Positions 22,801-31,479 of a stretch of 64,000 bases of DNA are shown here, one piece after another. How positions within the stretch are numbered: the first letter of the stretch is position 1; every line of letters starts with the position of its first letter. Origin of the DNA: Caldilineaceae bacterium (GTDB lineage Bacteria; Chloroflexota; Anaerolineae; Caldilineales; Caldilineaceae); the NCBI GenBank assembly GCA_022842065.1, contig JALHQH010000013.1, positions 186,001 to 250,000 on the forward strand. The letters are read 5' to 3'. The notes under the pieces were generated by a model that was not told the origin of the DNA, did not search any database, and saw only the letters and a program-made list of their open reading frames with translations. Both the position numbers and the translations under genes were made by a program.

Positions 22801-22970
22801 AGGCGATAGAGCAGGGCACGCATCTGCCGGCGCGCCAGCGGCACCGGGTTGCCGACCCAGCTGAGCTGTGGTGCGCCCAGCATGGTCAGGGTCAGAGGGA
22901 GCGGTGGGATCTGGGTTTCAATCGGTTGTCGTTCATAGGTTGAGTTCGGGATTCTCATTTGTTGCTGCAT
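19863..22970 (-). CDS. BTAD (SARP-type) regulator with STAND ATPase and TPR domains
   Basis: A 1035-residue regulator. Residues about 28-100 form an OmpR-like DNA-binding domain (LTMLGAPQLSW ... RNLTVLLNQLRQAL), followed by a bacterial transcriptional activator domain (about 100-260). After a linker comes an NTPase with Walker A TGPGGSGKT and Walker B LLLVLDNCEHLL, then TPR repeats to the end. This is the AfsR-like layout: ligand or protein sensing by the TPRs, ATP switching, and binding to direct repeats next to -10 boxes. Two such repeat arrays lie within 5 kb downstream, which makes them the leading candidate targets. The gene ends in a clear terminator. Confidence 0.92.
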   Translation of the reverse strand: MQQQMRIPNSTYERQPIETQIPPLPLTLTMLGAPQLSWVGNPVPLARRQMRALLYRLGVTMRPVARDQLCFLFWPDIADGAARRNLTVLLNQLRQALPLPNVVQTQSDLVLLDPAYIQTDTVAFADALTTAVQGGTPAPLVAAVELYSGPFLTGFALPASAEFDAWVAQERQSWERRYLDALAMLVDWQSERGAYAEAIAMAHRALAVDELSEEMHRRLITLYAATGDRRAALRQFEQCVIALERELGVSPLPETRAVYDAVRQGQPLNGAGYNSNGANHAAQPPILVTPTPAPPTATNIDTPLRQHRSSLPAAATSLIDRQAELAAIRALLGSPQVRLLTLTGPGGSGKTRLALKAAWEVADQFAAGAIFVALAPLRDPELLLQTIAQACGLKQGNVNTLAEHFGDKALLLVLDNCEHLLAASPEIGALLAAAPNLRVLATSRAALNLHGEHTLPVPPLPLPDLTDLPPLATLATVPAVALLVERTRALNPNFQLTLENAAEVATICVHLDGLPLALELAAARLKLLAPRDLVRRLDQRLALLTNGARDLPERQQTLRATIDWSYRLLNVETQLWFERCSIFVGGWTLAALEGLHQQLQPHHTGGTALLDVLTALTDNSLVQVQESDEGEPRFAMLETIREFAVEQLARREASDAVAQAHADYYLNLVEPWAMNAPDWLANMARELDNLRASLRWYLGRTDGTASALRLGKILGRFWYWRDSVTEGRWWLEQLVTKSEELQTEGRANVLSGAALLATVQGDTARAITLHELNLDLCETLQLDSQRASAFNALGTIYSRQGDFPRGIAYLEEALAVARRIEHPEALSSACYMLAGVLLDEGREIERARCLFEEALAVARQHQLAITESMTLAYLGLVCAFTGDLARAAELLPEALRLQRAMNATMSIGWTLQYLGILAFQQADYGRAGQYFIESLEAAPQGGAQFVVPPSLEGIAGVLSMRGQPQRAAQLLGAAEALRAELDLHRAPIESTFYHPILASVQAQLDEAARQAAWHSGSQLTATQAIAAAEAAMSGR

Positions 22971-23194
22971 CGGTTGAACTCACTTTCGCATCAGCACAAA
23001 ACTTGTCCCCTACCTGCTGGACGGGTCATCGTGCTTAGCTTAGCCCCCGCACCGTTTATTGAGCGTCTGTTGAGCGTTTGATGCGTAACGAATTACGTCG
23101 TTACTCGACAAAACTTGCGCGGGCCGCGAGAATCTCTCGAAAATCCCCGTGACCCTGCAACTTTGCAACCTTGCAACTTTGCAACTTTGTCGCC
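22971..23194. repeat. Gap with 9-bp tandem repeat
   Basis: No gene is seen. Near 23155-23189 a 9-bp unit of the type TGCAACTTT is repeated about four times with small variations. Similar 9-bp tandem stretches with another unit (CACCTTGTC) occur elsewhere in the window. Confidence 0.55.
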
Positions 23195-25486
23195 TTACGT
23201 TTTACGAATTACGCCGGAAAAATCGACCGCCTCTACGGCATGCAACGTATACAACACTAAGATCAAGTACTCAATCCGTTCCGCACCCGAAGCGCTCAAC
23301 TCGGTGGCGCATGCGCGCAACACGCTGGCCGTAGGGGTAGGGAAATGGGACAGGGGTAAGCGCTGCACTAACGTTTCTAGCTGTTGCACACCGGCGGTCA
23401 GATTGTTGCGCGCCAGCAGATCGCTGGCAGCATCTAATGCGGCTAATGGCTGGGGATCGTTTTGGGTCAGTTGGCTCACTTTGCGGCGCAAGGCGACCAA
23501 GGCTTGGGCCAGCGCCGTGCCCTTTTCGCCACGCGTCTGCCGTAACAACTGGATAAAATAATGTTCGTCACCCACGGTCCGCGCCACCGTACGTGCGACG
23601 GCCAGCGCCAACTCTAGCTGCGTGATCTCATCATCGGCCCCTTGGAGCAGGGCGAGCAGGTCGGTGGTGGCTGCACTCGCCTGTAATTTGCCCAAGGCCG
23701 AGGCATAAGCGATCTGTTGTCCATAGTCGCTTTCAGTCTGCAGCCGCGTCAACAATTCGGGAATACACTCGCGATCACCCAAGGTGGCCAACGAGCGCGC
23801 ACAGTGGGATTGGATCGAGCGGTAGTGGGAATTTAACCCTTCGCGCAGGGGCGGCAAGGCGCGCTCGTCACCGGTACGGGCCAAGGCCCAGGCCGCGATC
23901 ACACTGAGCGCGGGGGATTTACCACGCAAGACAACGATCAACGCCTCGGTCAAGCGTGGATCTGGTTGCATACGCGCCACCGAAATAATCGCCTCGTAGC
24001 GCACATTAAAGCGGGGGTCACGCAAGGCGTCCAACAGCTCATCCACGGTTAGATGGCTCTGCGTCTGTCCCAGCAGCGCGGTCATAAAGACGGTTGACCG
24101 TTCATCCTGCGCCCGGTGATAGCGAATCATCGCATCAAAGGCGCGAATCGGGTTGCCCTGCAAAAAAAGGCCGGCAAATTGACCGGTGCTGACCGGACTG
24201 TCACCGCGCACACTTTTGAAGATCCAGAGACCGGCCGCGGTGAAGAGAAACGCCCCGGCCATCAGCACAGTGTATTGATCCAGCACAAAACTGCCCACCT
24301 GGAGGCGGAAACCAGCCATTGCATCAAGCACCCGGCCCCCCAACATCTGGCTCAAGCCGGTAATCAAGCCGGCCAGGGCGTAGTAGAGCGCCATATATTC
24401 CATGCTCTGCGCACTGGGCACCACGTTGACAAAGAGTAGCCGCGCCGAACCAATCGCCCAGCCCACATCGCCAATCCCCTGCAGCACGGCAATGCCCAAG
24501 GCCAGCGGTAGACTCCAAGGTGAGTTTTGCGGCAGCAAGAACCAGAGCAATGGCAAAAGTAGGCGGATCAGCAGGCCGATCATCATCACCGGTTTACTGC
24601 CATACCGATCGGAGGCCCAGCCCCACAGATAGCCCGCGACCAAACCACCGGCCAGCGCACCCGTGGGTAAACGCACCACATCACTTTCACTCAACCCCAC
24701 CACCTGGCGCATAAAAAGGGGCAAAAAGGAGAGCAGCGGCGTAAAGCCAACGATGATCAAGCCAACGCCGAGCATATAACCGCGAAAGTTGGGATCGCGC
24801 GCCACGGCCAGCACCTTGCCGATGTCAACGGTGGTCGCATTGGTGCGCTGTGCCCCACCGGGCACATGGGCATAGGACCAGACGGCCACAAAACCCGCCA
24901 CCAGCCCGGCACTGATCAAAATCATAAAGCCACTTAGCCCACTGGCGCGTTCGATGACAAAGCCGGCGATGATGACGACCAGGAAGCTGGCAATCGTGCA
25001 AAAGAGGTTACTCGTGGCGTAATATTTGCCGCGCACACTATCGGGGATATATTCCTGCACCCAAGGAAAGGCCGCGGTGTCAGCGATGGCTTTACAGAGC
25101 GCAAAGCCGGCCGTGATCGCGGCCACAAAGAGCGAGGCCACCCCCGTCCCAAAGGTCACCGCCACCCAAGGGGTCAGCAGTAAAAACGCAGTGATGATCT
25201 TGCGCAGCCCAAAAAAGGTGATAAAGGTGCGCTTATAACCAAAGCGCACCACCAGCGGCGCAATCAAGAGCGCCAGCGTCCCAGCAAAAGGGATGAGCGA
25301 GAGCAGCGAACCGATTTCGGTCTTGTTCAGCCCTAGTTTGTCGAGAAAGAGAATAAAGACCGAGCCAAAAAAGATTAGCTGCGAAAAGATCGTAATGCTG
25401 GTATCGCCGGCGATACTCCAGGGCAGGCCACGCAGCTTTTCCACATTGGTCGGTTCGTTTTGGGAAACTTGTTCAGTCAGGATCAT
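23195..25486 (-). CDS. MFS transporter fused to C-terminal HEAT repeats
   Basis: A 763-residue protein. Residues about 20-440 are a 12-helix major facilitator domain, with the typical A-loop-like RFGYKRTFITFFGLRK and a second-half ASDRYGSKPVMMIGLL. From about 450 to 740 the sequence becomes soluble and repetitive, with helix pairs of HEAT/PBS-lyase type: DPRFNVRYEAIISVARM, SALSVIAAWALARTGDERAL-like units, HYRSIQSHCARSLATLGD. The transported substrate is unknown; the cytoplasmic repeats could dock a partner or regulate transport. No ribosome site is obvious at the ATG. Confidence 0.88.
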   Translation of the reverse strand: MILTEQVSQNEPTNVEKLRGLPWSIAGDTSITIFSQLIFFGSVFILFLDKLGLNKTEIGSLLSLIPFAGTLALLIAPLVVRFGYKRTFITFFGLRKIITAFLLLTPWVAVTFGTGVASLFVAAITAGFALCKAIADTAAFPWVQEYIPDSVRGKYYATSNLFCTIASFLVVIIAGFVIERASGLSGFMILISAGLVAGFVAVWSYAHVPGGAQRTNATTVDIGKVLAVARDPNFRGYMLGVGLIIVGFTPLLSFLPLFMRQVVGLSESDVVRLPTGALAGGLVAGYLWGWASDRYGSKPVMMIGLLIRLLLPLLWFLLPQNSPWSLPLALGIAVLQGIGDVGWAIGSARLLFVNVVPSAQSMEYMALYYALAGLITGLSQMLGGRVLDAMAGFRLQVGSFVLDQYTVLMAGAFLFTAAGLWIFKSVRGDSPVSTGQFAGLFLQGNPIRAFDAMIRYHRAQDERSTVFMTALLGQTQSHLTVDELLDALRDPRFNVRYEAIISVARMQPDPRLTEALIVVLRGKSPALSVIAAWALARTGDERALPPLREGLNSHYRSIQSHCARSLATLGDRECIPELLTRLQTESDYGQQIAYASALGKLQASAATTDLLALLQGADDEITQLELALAVARTVARTVGDEHYFIQLLRQTRGEKGTALAQALVALRRKVSQLTQNDPQPLAALDAASDLLARNNLTAGVQQLETLVQRLPLSHFPTPTASVLRACATELSASGAERIEYLILVLYTLHAVEAVDFSGVIRKT

Positions 25487-25570
25487 AGGGACGCTTTGGG
25501 TTTGAATAATTTGGTCAGGTTGTTAACGGTTTGCGCATCAGTATACCCTAAAGCCGCCTTTTTGCGCCCC

Positions 25571-25701
25571 CTAGTACACTGTGACGTAAATTTGATTGTT
25601 TACCGCTCAGAGGGGATTGCCAAATCCCCGATCTATATCAGGGATTTGGCAATCCCCTCTGAGCATTCTAACTTATTATAATTTCTGTCACACTGCACTA
25701 G
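25571..25701. repeat. CTAG-ended palindromic cassette B
   Basis: CTAGTACACTGTGACGTAAA at one end and the inverted CTAGTGCAGTGTGACAGAAA at the other; interior arms GCTCAGAGGGGATTGCCAAA are repeated inverted around GATCTATATC. Same ends as cassettes A and C-E, different interior. Confidence 0.8.
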
Positions 25702-25753
25702 GGTCAACTCGTTACGCTGCAACAATTAACCATTAATTGTTTTCCATTAATTA

Positions 25754-26530
25754 TTAAAGCCCTTTCGCCAACCAACCGCCATCCACATAGATATCTTGAC
25801 CCGTGAGATAGGCCGAGGCGGCGGAGGCGAGAAAGATCACCGCGCCGGCTAGATCTTCGGGTTCGCCCCAGCGCCCGAGCAGGGTGCGGCTGCTACGCTG
25901 TTCACGCCGTTCGGGATCGTTCCAACTGCGGCTGTTCATGTCGGTGTGAAAGTAACCAGGCCCCAGATTGTTGACGCGAATGCCATGCGGCGCTAGATCA
26001 ACGGCCAGCGCTTTGGAGAGCTGTTTGAGCGCACCTTTGGCGGCGATATAGGCGGGGTTGCCGGGAAAGCCACGCTCGGCGTTGATGCTGGTGATGTTGA
26101 TGATCGAACCACTCTGCTGCGCTGCCATCAACGGCGCAAAACCACGGGCCAAGTAAAAGGCCGCGCTCAGGTTGACTTGCAGCGTGCGCTCCCAAACTTC
26201 GTCGGGATAATCAAACAGATCGTGCCCCTCGGTGATACCCGCGGCGTTGATCAGAATATCGACCCGCCCCGGATCGCGGCTGACGGCGGCGATCAAGGCG
26301 GCAATCTGCGCCTTGTCCGCCAGATCGCAACAATGGCTGGTGGCGCGCAAACCTTGGGCTTGCAACGCGGCGGTTGCCTCATCCAAGCGCGCTTGATTGG
26401 CGCTGACCATGATCACAGCGGCCCCGGCGCGCAGCAGCGCTTCGGCCATTGCCTGGCCTAGACCGCGGCTGGCTCCTGTCACTACGGCGGTCTTCCCCGC
26501 CAGGCTGAATAGATCGTCAAGATAGCTCAT
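25754..26530 (-). CDS. Short-chain dehydrogenase (gluconate 5-dehydrogenase-like)
   Basis: A 258-residue SDR: VTGASRGLGQAMA cofactor motif, NAAG, ITSINAERGFPGNPAYIAAKGAL with catalytic Ser, Tyr and Lys, and a C-terminal YVDGG. The N-terminus MSYLDDLFSLAGKTAVVTG and the GPGYFHTDM loop resemble sugar-acid dehydrogenases (KduD/Ga5DH group). Last gene in the run that starts with the Gfo/Idh gene at 29891, which fits sugar or sugar-acid catabolism. Substrate not determined. Confidence 0.92.
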   Translation of the reverse strand: MSYLDDLFSLAGKTAVVTGASRGLGQAMAEALLRAGAAVIMVSANQARLDEATAALQAQGLRATSHCCDLADKAQIAALIAAVSRDPGRVDILINAAGITEGHDLFDYPDEVWERTLQVNLSAAFYLARGFAPLMAAQQSGSIINITSINAERGFPGNPAYIAAKGALKQLSKALAVDLAPHGIRVNNLGPGYFHTDMNSRSWNDPERREQRSSRTLLGRWGEPEDLAGAVIFLASAASAYLTGQDIYVDGGWLAKGL

Positions 26531-26564
26531 CGGTAACCTTGTTGTCGCTCTCTGTTGTGGTATG

Positions 26565-26692
26565 CATTAGCCGAGGGTTGAAACCCTCGGCTACCTTCTG
26601 CCGTCACTCCGTGACTAAAACGGGGGCTACCCTAGCAAACTTGGCTGGTAGTACACCTTGTCACCTTGTCACCTTGTCATCCTCTCATCCCT
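26565..26692. repeat. Intergenic hairpin and CACCTTGTC tandem repeat
   Basis: AGCCGAGGGTT (26569-26579) pairs with AACCCTCGGCT (26582-26592) and is followed by CTACCTTCTGCCGTCACTCC, the half-arm found inside the CTAG cassettes at 43991 and 51780. Three 9-bp CACCTTGTC units follow near 26657-26683, just before the dioxygenase stop codon. Confidence 0.65.
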
Positions 26693-27506
26693 TGATCGGC
26701 CATGCACGGAAAAGATTATGCTGCGCCACCGTCAGCCGCGCCCGCGTCGCGTCGGTCAGGAAGGGCGGCTCGTCCATGGTGGCGATATTTTGCGACATCA
26801 TCCAATGGGGGCCGTAGCCGATGTGTAAGGTTTTGCGCGTCTGTGGCGAGCGGTTGGTGAAGCCGCCGTGGCGTAGATTTTCGGTGAAGAGGATGGCATC
26901 GCCTGCTTGGACTGGCAGGCCGATCATACCAGGCTCTTCGTCCGGGTTGTTGCCATAGGGTGATTTGTAGTTGGTTTTGTGGGTAGCGGGCACCACGCAG
27001 AACGGCCCTTCTTCCGGCCCAACGTCGTGGACAAAGTAGACCATGCGCACCATCATACAGTCAATCCGTCCACCTGTAAACGCGTAGCGATATTTATGGT
27101 CAATCGGTCCGCCCATATGGGTGCCGGAGGCATTGCCCTGGTAACGAATGCGGATCTCCGAGTTGTTGATCGTATAGCGCCCCAGGATGATCTGGCTGAT
27201 GTAGGCCAAGGTGCGCTGATGGTCGAGCAGCAGATCAAAGGCGGGGTCGGCGTTCCAGAAATCCTCGATCATCAAGGTTTTGCCCTCGGCACGCTGTCCC
27301 CAGGCGTGATAGTGGCGTTCATCATCAGCGTGGTAATCCTGCCCCCAAGCGGCCTGTTTGCGCGGTGGGGCTTGGATGCGCGCTAAGGCGTGCTCCTCCA
27401 GTTCGTCAATCGCAGCAGCGAGGGTTGCAACCTCGGTCGGGGTTAACATCTCTTTGATCACAAGATAGCCAAGCCGGTCAAATTCGTACTTTTCGATGTC
27501 GTTCAT
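26685..27506 (-). CDS. Phytanoyl-CoA dioxygenase (PhyH) family protein
   Basis: A 273-residue protein of the Fe(II)/2-oxoglutarate PhyH family, starting MNDIEKYEFDRLGYLVIKEM (AGAGGAGC precedes the ATG at 27504-27506). The distal facial-triad His and the 2-oxoglutarate-binding Arg are probably those in ENLRHGGFTNRSPQTRK. The proximal motif region reads SGTHMGGPIDHKYR instead of a plain HxD, so metal binding needs checking. It would hydroxylate a small substrate. It lies in one run with an SDR, a Gfo/Idh oxidoreductase and an iron-sulfur corrinoid-type protein. Confidence 0.87.
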   Translation of the reverse strand: MNDIEKYEFDRLGYLVIKEMLTPTEVATLAAAIDELEEHALARIQAPPRKQAAWGQDYHADDERHYHAWGQRAEGKTLMIEDFWNADPAFDLLLDHQRTLAYISQIILGRYTINNSEIRIRYQGNASGTHMGGPIDHKYRYAFTGGRIDCMMVRMVYFVHDVGPEEGPFCVVPATHKTNYKSPYGNNPDEEPGMIGLPVQAGDAILFTENLRHGGFTNRSPQTRKTLHIGYGPHWMMSQNIATMDEPPFLTDATRARLTVAQHNLFRAWPIKG

Positions 27507-27533
27507 GATAGCTCCTCTTTTGTAATGATCCAG

Positions 27534-27612
27534 GCACGCCTGCCCTGCGGATGAAAAATCAGCGTAAATCCGCCAAATCAGGAAAATCCGCGTTCTATCG
27601 GCAGGGCAGATA
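27534..27612. repeat. Intergenic palindrome with GCGGATT-type interior
   Basis: Arms GCCTGCCCTGC and GCAGGGCAG enclose AATCAGCGTAAATCCGCC and GGAAAATCCGCGTTCTAT. The interior words resemble the larger palindrome at 59901-59999. Confidence 0.6.
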
Positions 27613-27621
27613 TTTTTATCG

Positions 27622-28842
27622 TTAAGTTTCTTGGCGCGATTGCCACCACGCGTTGGGTTTGAGGCGTGCGCCATAGCCCAGTTTGCCATCCAGCCAAAGC
27701 ATGACGCCGCGTAACCGTGTCCCGGCCAGCCGGCGGCCTAGGCGGTGCCACCAGCGCGCAAAGTCTTTGTTATAGGGACAGACCCGGATACAGATCGAGC
27801 ATTCCGTATTTTGGGCGACCCAGTAGCCAAAACACTTTTCACCGTCAATCGACCACTTGCGGACCCCCTGAATCGTCGATTGGTTGTAGCGCGCCGCATT
27901 GGGTGGCCCAGCCGAAATCGCTTTGACGGGACAGGCCGTGCTGCACCGTTGACATTGGTTGCAAAATTCCTTCACCCCAAAGTGCCGCGGTTGATCATGG
28001 GCGAGCGGCATATCAGTAAAGACCTTGCCCAAGCGCACCCGTGGGCCAAATTCTTTGGTGATCAACAGCCCGTGCCGGCCATATTCGCCCAGCCCAGCTT
28101 TAATCGCCAGCGGGATCGCCAGCGCGGTGTCGTTCATGCTGGCGACCGCCTGATAGCCCAGGTTGCGAATATACTGGGCCAGCGACAGCACCACGATCGC
28201 ATCGTGTGAGTAGCCCAAGCCGGTAGCCGCGCCACTCAATGCCGAAGGGACGGTGCGGAGCAACTCATAGTCCATCGCTTGGGCGGTGACAATCACGTTG
28301 GTCAGGCCGGCGGGTAACTCTTGGGGCTTTTCCTGGCCGCGGCCATCGTTAAACTTGTTTTGATAGAGCCAACGGGGGTCAAAGAAGGTAATGCCCACCA
28401 GATCCGCGCCAAAAGCTTTGGCCACCCGTTTAACGTCTGCCGCACCGGCGGCTGGGGTGCCGGCCTCGATTTTGGTCGGGGCCACCGCTCGCTGCAGGGT
28501 GAACTCATCGGTGAAGCCTTCGCGGCGGCCCTGATCCTCTTTCAACTCGGTAAAGATGTCACTGACATGCCAGGCCGCGTTGCGCAGCGCATAATCCTTT
28601 TGGGTAAAGCCTTCGGCCTTGCGCCAACTTTTGAGTGGTTCGCGATAGGTGGCATAAAAGAGCGCACTCTTGGCGCTGCGAATGCGTTCATCCCACCACG
28701 AGCGGCGGAAGAGATCATCCTTTTGGTTAAAGGGGACAAAGTCCGCCAACAGTTCAAAGCCGGCGGCCTGATCGCTGGCGCGCACGGCTTCCTCCGTCAA
28801 GGTGATGGGAAAACGATATGGTGGCGCGGACAGGTTCGGCAT
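27622..28842 (-). CDS. Reductive-dehalogenase-like corrinoid/iron-sulfur protein
   Basis: A 406-residue protein with two ferredoxin-type clusters: Cys294, 297, 300, 304 in CNQCQRCSTACP, and Cys337 with 348, 351, 355 in CSICIRVCP. Upstream, GLGEYGRHGLLITKEFGPRVRLG matches the cobamide-binding core shared by reductive dehalogenases and QueG. The long N-terminal region and cluster spacing favour an RdhA-like enzyme over QueG. No Tat signal or membrane segment is present, so it is cytoplasmic, unlike respiratory dehalogenases. Start at 28840-28842 (AGAGGA upstream), 23 bp after the Gfo/Idh stop. Reaction unknown; a reductive or elimination step on a natural substrate is possible. Confidence 0.85.
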   Translation of the reverse strand: MPNLSAPPYRFPITLTEEAVRASDQAAGFELLADFVPFNQKDDLFRRSWWDERIRSAKSALFYATYREPLKSWRKAEGFTQKDYALRNAAWHVSDIFTELKEDQGRREGFTDEFTLQRAVAPTKIEAGTPAAGAADVKRVAKAFGADLVGITFFDPRWLYQNKFNDGRGQEKPQELPAGLTNVIVTAQAMDYELLRTVPSALSGAATGLGYSHDAIVVLSLAQYIRNLGYQAVASMNDTALAIPLAIKAGLGEYGRHGLLITKEFGPRVRLGKVFTDMPLAHDQPRHFGVKEFCNQCQRCSTACPVKAISAGPPNAARYNQSTIQGVRKWSIDGEKCFGYWVAQNTECSICIRVCPYNKDFARWWHRLGRRLAGTRLRGVMLWLDGKLGYGARLKPNAWWQSRQET

Positions 28843-28865
28843 CAGTTTCTGATCCTCTGCTTGGT

Positions 28866-29891
28866 TCAAGCCCAAACCTTTTCCCACTGCCGGCTGGCGG
28901 CGGAGCGGTAGATGGCGAGGGCAGTGCGCAATTCACCCAACGAATACTCGGGTGAGGCCGCCAAAGGAGTGCCACTGCGCACGGCCTGGGCGAAATCGGC
29001 CAACTCGTAACCAAAGCTGGCGTGGCGGCCCTCCCACTTGTTGGCCACCAGCACCTCGCCGTCGGGATGGGTCTTGTCGAAGAGCAGCACGCGACCATGC
29101 TGCCCGCGTTCGATCAGCAGATCGGCCTTGGTCCCGATCACGCGGAATTCTTCCCCGCCGCCTAGCACCGCCCCACCGTAGAGCGTGTCAAAGGCGGCGA
29201 CGGTGCCCGAAGCAAACCGTAAGAGCGCGCGTGTCAGCGACTCCCCTTCCATCTCGGCCAGCGGTCGCCCGGTGACCGCCACGACTTCGTCCACCTCTCC
29301 CAACCACATGCGCAGCGGGCGCAGCCAATGCGCGCCGCCGTCGATGGTGATGCCGCCCCCGGCCTGGGCCAGATCATAGCGCCAGGGACGTGGGCCGTCA
29401 CTGGCCACGGGGCCTGGATTGGCGAAGACCGCACGCGCCATGAGGATCTCACCGAGCACCCCCGCTTGGATCAGCTCCTGGACTTTGCGCGCATCGGGCC
29501 AGTATTGGGCCTGTTCGGCCACCATAAAGACCGTGCCGGCCTGACGGGCGGCGGCCAGAATGTTTTCACAACTGGCCAACGTGTGGGCCATCGGTTTTTC
29601 CAACACCACATGTTTGCCCGCCGCAAAGGCGGCCAGGGCGGCTGCTTCGTGCTGGTTGTGCGGCAACATGATATCGACCGCGGCAAAGTCGCCTTGCGCC
29701 AGGGCGGTTGCCAGCGATGTAAAGGGCTGCGCGCCGGTCTGGTCGGCCATTGCCGCGGCGCGGGCTGGATCGGTATCGACCACGGCGGTCACGACCAGTT
29801 GGTCCGCATGGGCTTGAATGCCGCGCCAGTGGGCTTGGGCGATCCCGCCACAGCCGACCAGCGCTAGCTTGAGTGTTTGTGCGTCTTGCAT
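28866..29891 (-). CDS. Gfo/Idh/MocA family NAD(P)-dependent oxidoreductase
   Basis: A 341-residue protein with an N-terminal Rossmann motif (LALVGCGGIAQAHWRG) and the family EKPMAHTL motif, followed by the alpha/beta C-terminal domain containing GGGITIDGGAHWLRPL, where Asp and His are the usual catalytic pair. It would oxidise or reduce a sugar or inositol-like substrate. AGGACAAGG precedes the ATG. First gene of the four-gene minus-strand run. Confidence 0.92.
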   Translation of the reverse strand: MQDAQTLKLALVGCGGIAQAHWRGIQAHADQLVVTAVVDTDPARAAAMADQTGAQPFTSLATALAQGDFAAVDIMLPHNQHEAAALAAFAAGKHVVLEKPMAHTLASCENILAAARQAGTVFMVAEQAQYWPDARKVQELIQAGVLGEILMARAVFANPGPVASDGPRPWRYDLAQAGGGITIDGGAHWLRPLRMWLGEVDEVVAVTGRPLAEMEGESLTRALLRFASGTVAAFDTLYGGAVLGGGEEFRVIGTKADLLIERGQHGRVLLFDKTHPDGEVLVANKWEGRHASFGYELADFAQAVRSGTPLAASPEYSLGELRTALAIYRSAASRQWEKVWA

Positions 29892-30462
29892 GAAATTCCT
29901 TGTCCTGGATCAATAGCTGGCAAAGGTAAAATAAGATTTGGGTAAGGGTTCCCATAATCTAACCGCAAGTGCGGTTGTTTTGCAAACGGTAGAAAATAAC
30001 CCTATTGCCCGCGCCACAAACGGATTACACCCTCTGTTACAGCCAATGGTACAGCCAATGGTACAGCCAATGGTACAGAGCTGGCCCTTGTTATGTACCT
30101 TACGGCGCTGTATTGTTGCCCTGGTCGTCAAGCCGGCCGGCTGACCACAAGCCCACAATGCCTAGAATAACCATTACACAAGTTTGGGACTTTTCGCCAC
30201 AACATTGGGACTTGACCCCGCCGCAGTGCTGCTACACTCGGTGTAACGGTCAACTCGTGATCGGCAAACAGTATAAGATGGCAAGGATCTTTACAATGGT
30301 CTATCCAGCTTTCTACCCTGCCGTTGGTGGCGCACACCCGCGCGCACCACCAACGGCAGGCGGCACAACAACCGTCAAACGCACGCAGGTTGCCTGTTCC
30401 CACCCAGGGGGCCGGCGCTTGTCAATGATCATCAATCATCAACTATCTTTGGAGAAACCCTT
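29892..30462. repeat. Gap with 12-bp tandem repeat and hairpin
   Basis: No gene is seen. CCAATGGTACAG is repeated three times in tandem (30043-30078), leading into a stretch ending CCCTTGTTATGTACC that is similar to 39222-39251. A 14-bp stem CCTGCCGTTGGTGG (30317-30330) pairs with 30347-30360. The region also serves as the upstream region of two divergent genes. Confidence 0.7.
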
Positions 30463-31431
30463 ATGTCAACTTCGATTTCACCAGTGACCGTCAAACCCTG
30501 GTACGCGCGCCTGCTGCTTTTGGCCTGCTTCGTTGGGTTGGCGCTGCTCTTGTGGCTGCCTAGTCGCGATGTCGCCGCCGCACCCAACCAATTCGCTTCA
30601 CCCTTGCCCACGCCAATGGTCAACATCTACCTCTCGCCCGAAACGCCGGCTGCACAGGTGGACACCTACTTCTACAGCGATACCTACGACCCTGCTGAGA
30701 TTGGGATTATGGAATGGTTCTGGGACTTTGGCGACGGCACGACGACGACCGAAACCATGCCCTATGTCACCCATCGCTACGCCGCCGATGGCGATTACAC
30801 CGTGCGCCATCGTGTCACCACGGTGGATGGACGCACGAATAGCGCGCTGAAGAAGATCCAAGTCCGCAGCTATGATATCGCGATTACCCGCTTTTCCCGC
30901 CCCCAAACGGCTGCTGTTGGGCAGACCAAACGGTTGCTGATCCAAGTAACCAATCGCAGCTATCCGACCCAGGCGATCCTCGAACTTTACAAAAGTGGCC
31001 CCAACGGCTTTGAGTTCGTCGGCCGCCTGCGCCAATTTGTTGACGGCAAACGTAATGGCCAGACGACGAACTTTATCATCAACTATACCTTTACCCAAGC
31101 CGACGCCGAACAGGGTAAAGTGGTCTTCCGGGCGATGACCTGGCCGGAGAGTGGGATCGACATCTTCCCGGCCGACAATGAGTTCATCACCTTTGCCACC
31201 AAGGTCACGCGACGGGGTAATGCCGGCATGAATGGTGATGCGGTAACAGGTGAGGAGCGTGCCACCGCCGCGGCCCTGGATGATTATAGTGACTACAGCA
31301 CCGACACCGTCAGCAACCAAGCCGCCGAACTGCTCGAAAGCGGCACCGGCACCTTGCCTGGTGTGATCGAGGAAACAGCAGCGCCAACCGCATTTAAAAC
31401 CTATCTCCCGTCAATTGTGATGGGCGAATAG
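30463..31431 (+). CDS. Secreted PKD-domain protein with LPxx tail
   Basis: A 322-residue exported protein. The signal/anchor segment is residues about 14-36 (LLLLACFVGLALLLWLP). A PKD domain spans about 50-135, with the hallmark WFWDFGDGTTT and HRYAADGDYTVRHRV. A second beta-sandwich resembling a CARDB-type domain follows (about 138-255), then an acidic linker, ending FKTYLPSIVMGE. The terminal YLPSIV fits the C-terminal motif of other secreted proteins here. Probably a binding or adhesion module; no catalytic residues seen. Confidence 0.87.
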   Translation: MSTSISPVTVKPWYARLLLLACFVGLALLLWLPSRDVAAAPNQFASPLPTPMVNIYLSPETPAAQVDTYFYSDTYDPAEIGIMEWFWDFGDGTTTTETMPYVTHRYAADGDYTVRHRVTTVDGRTNSALKKIQVRSYDIAITRFSRPQTAAVGQTKRLLIQVTNRSYPTQAILELYKSGPNGFEFVGRLRQFVDGKRNGQTTNFIINYTFTQADAEQGKVVFRAMTWPESGIDIFPADNEFITFATKVTRRGNAGMNGDAVTGEERATAAALDDYSDYSTDTVSNQAAELLESGTGTLPGVIEETAAPTAFKTYLPSIVMGE

Positions 31432-31479
31432 GGAAACTGGCAGAAAGATGCATGATGGTCTCTCTGCCGGCGGTGAATG

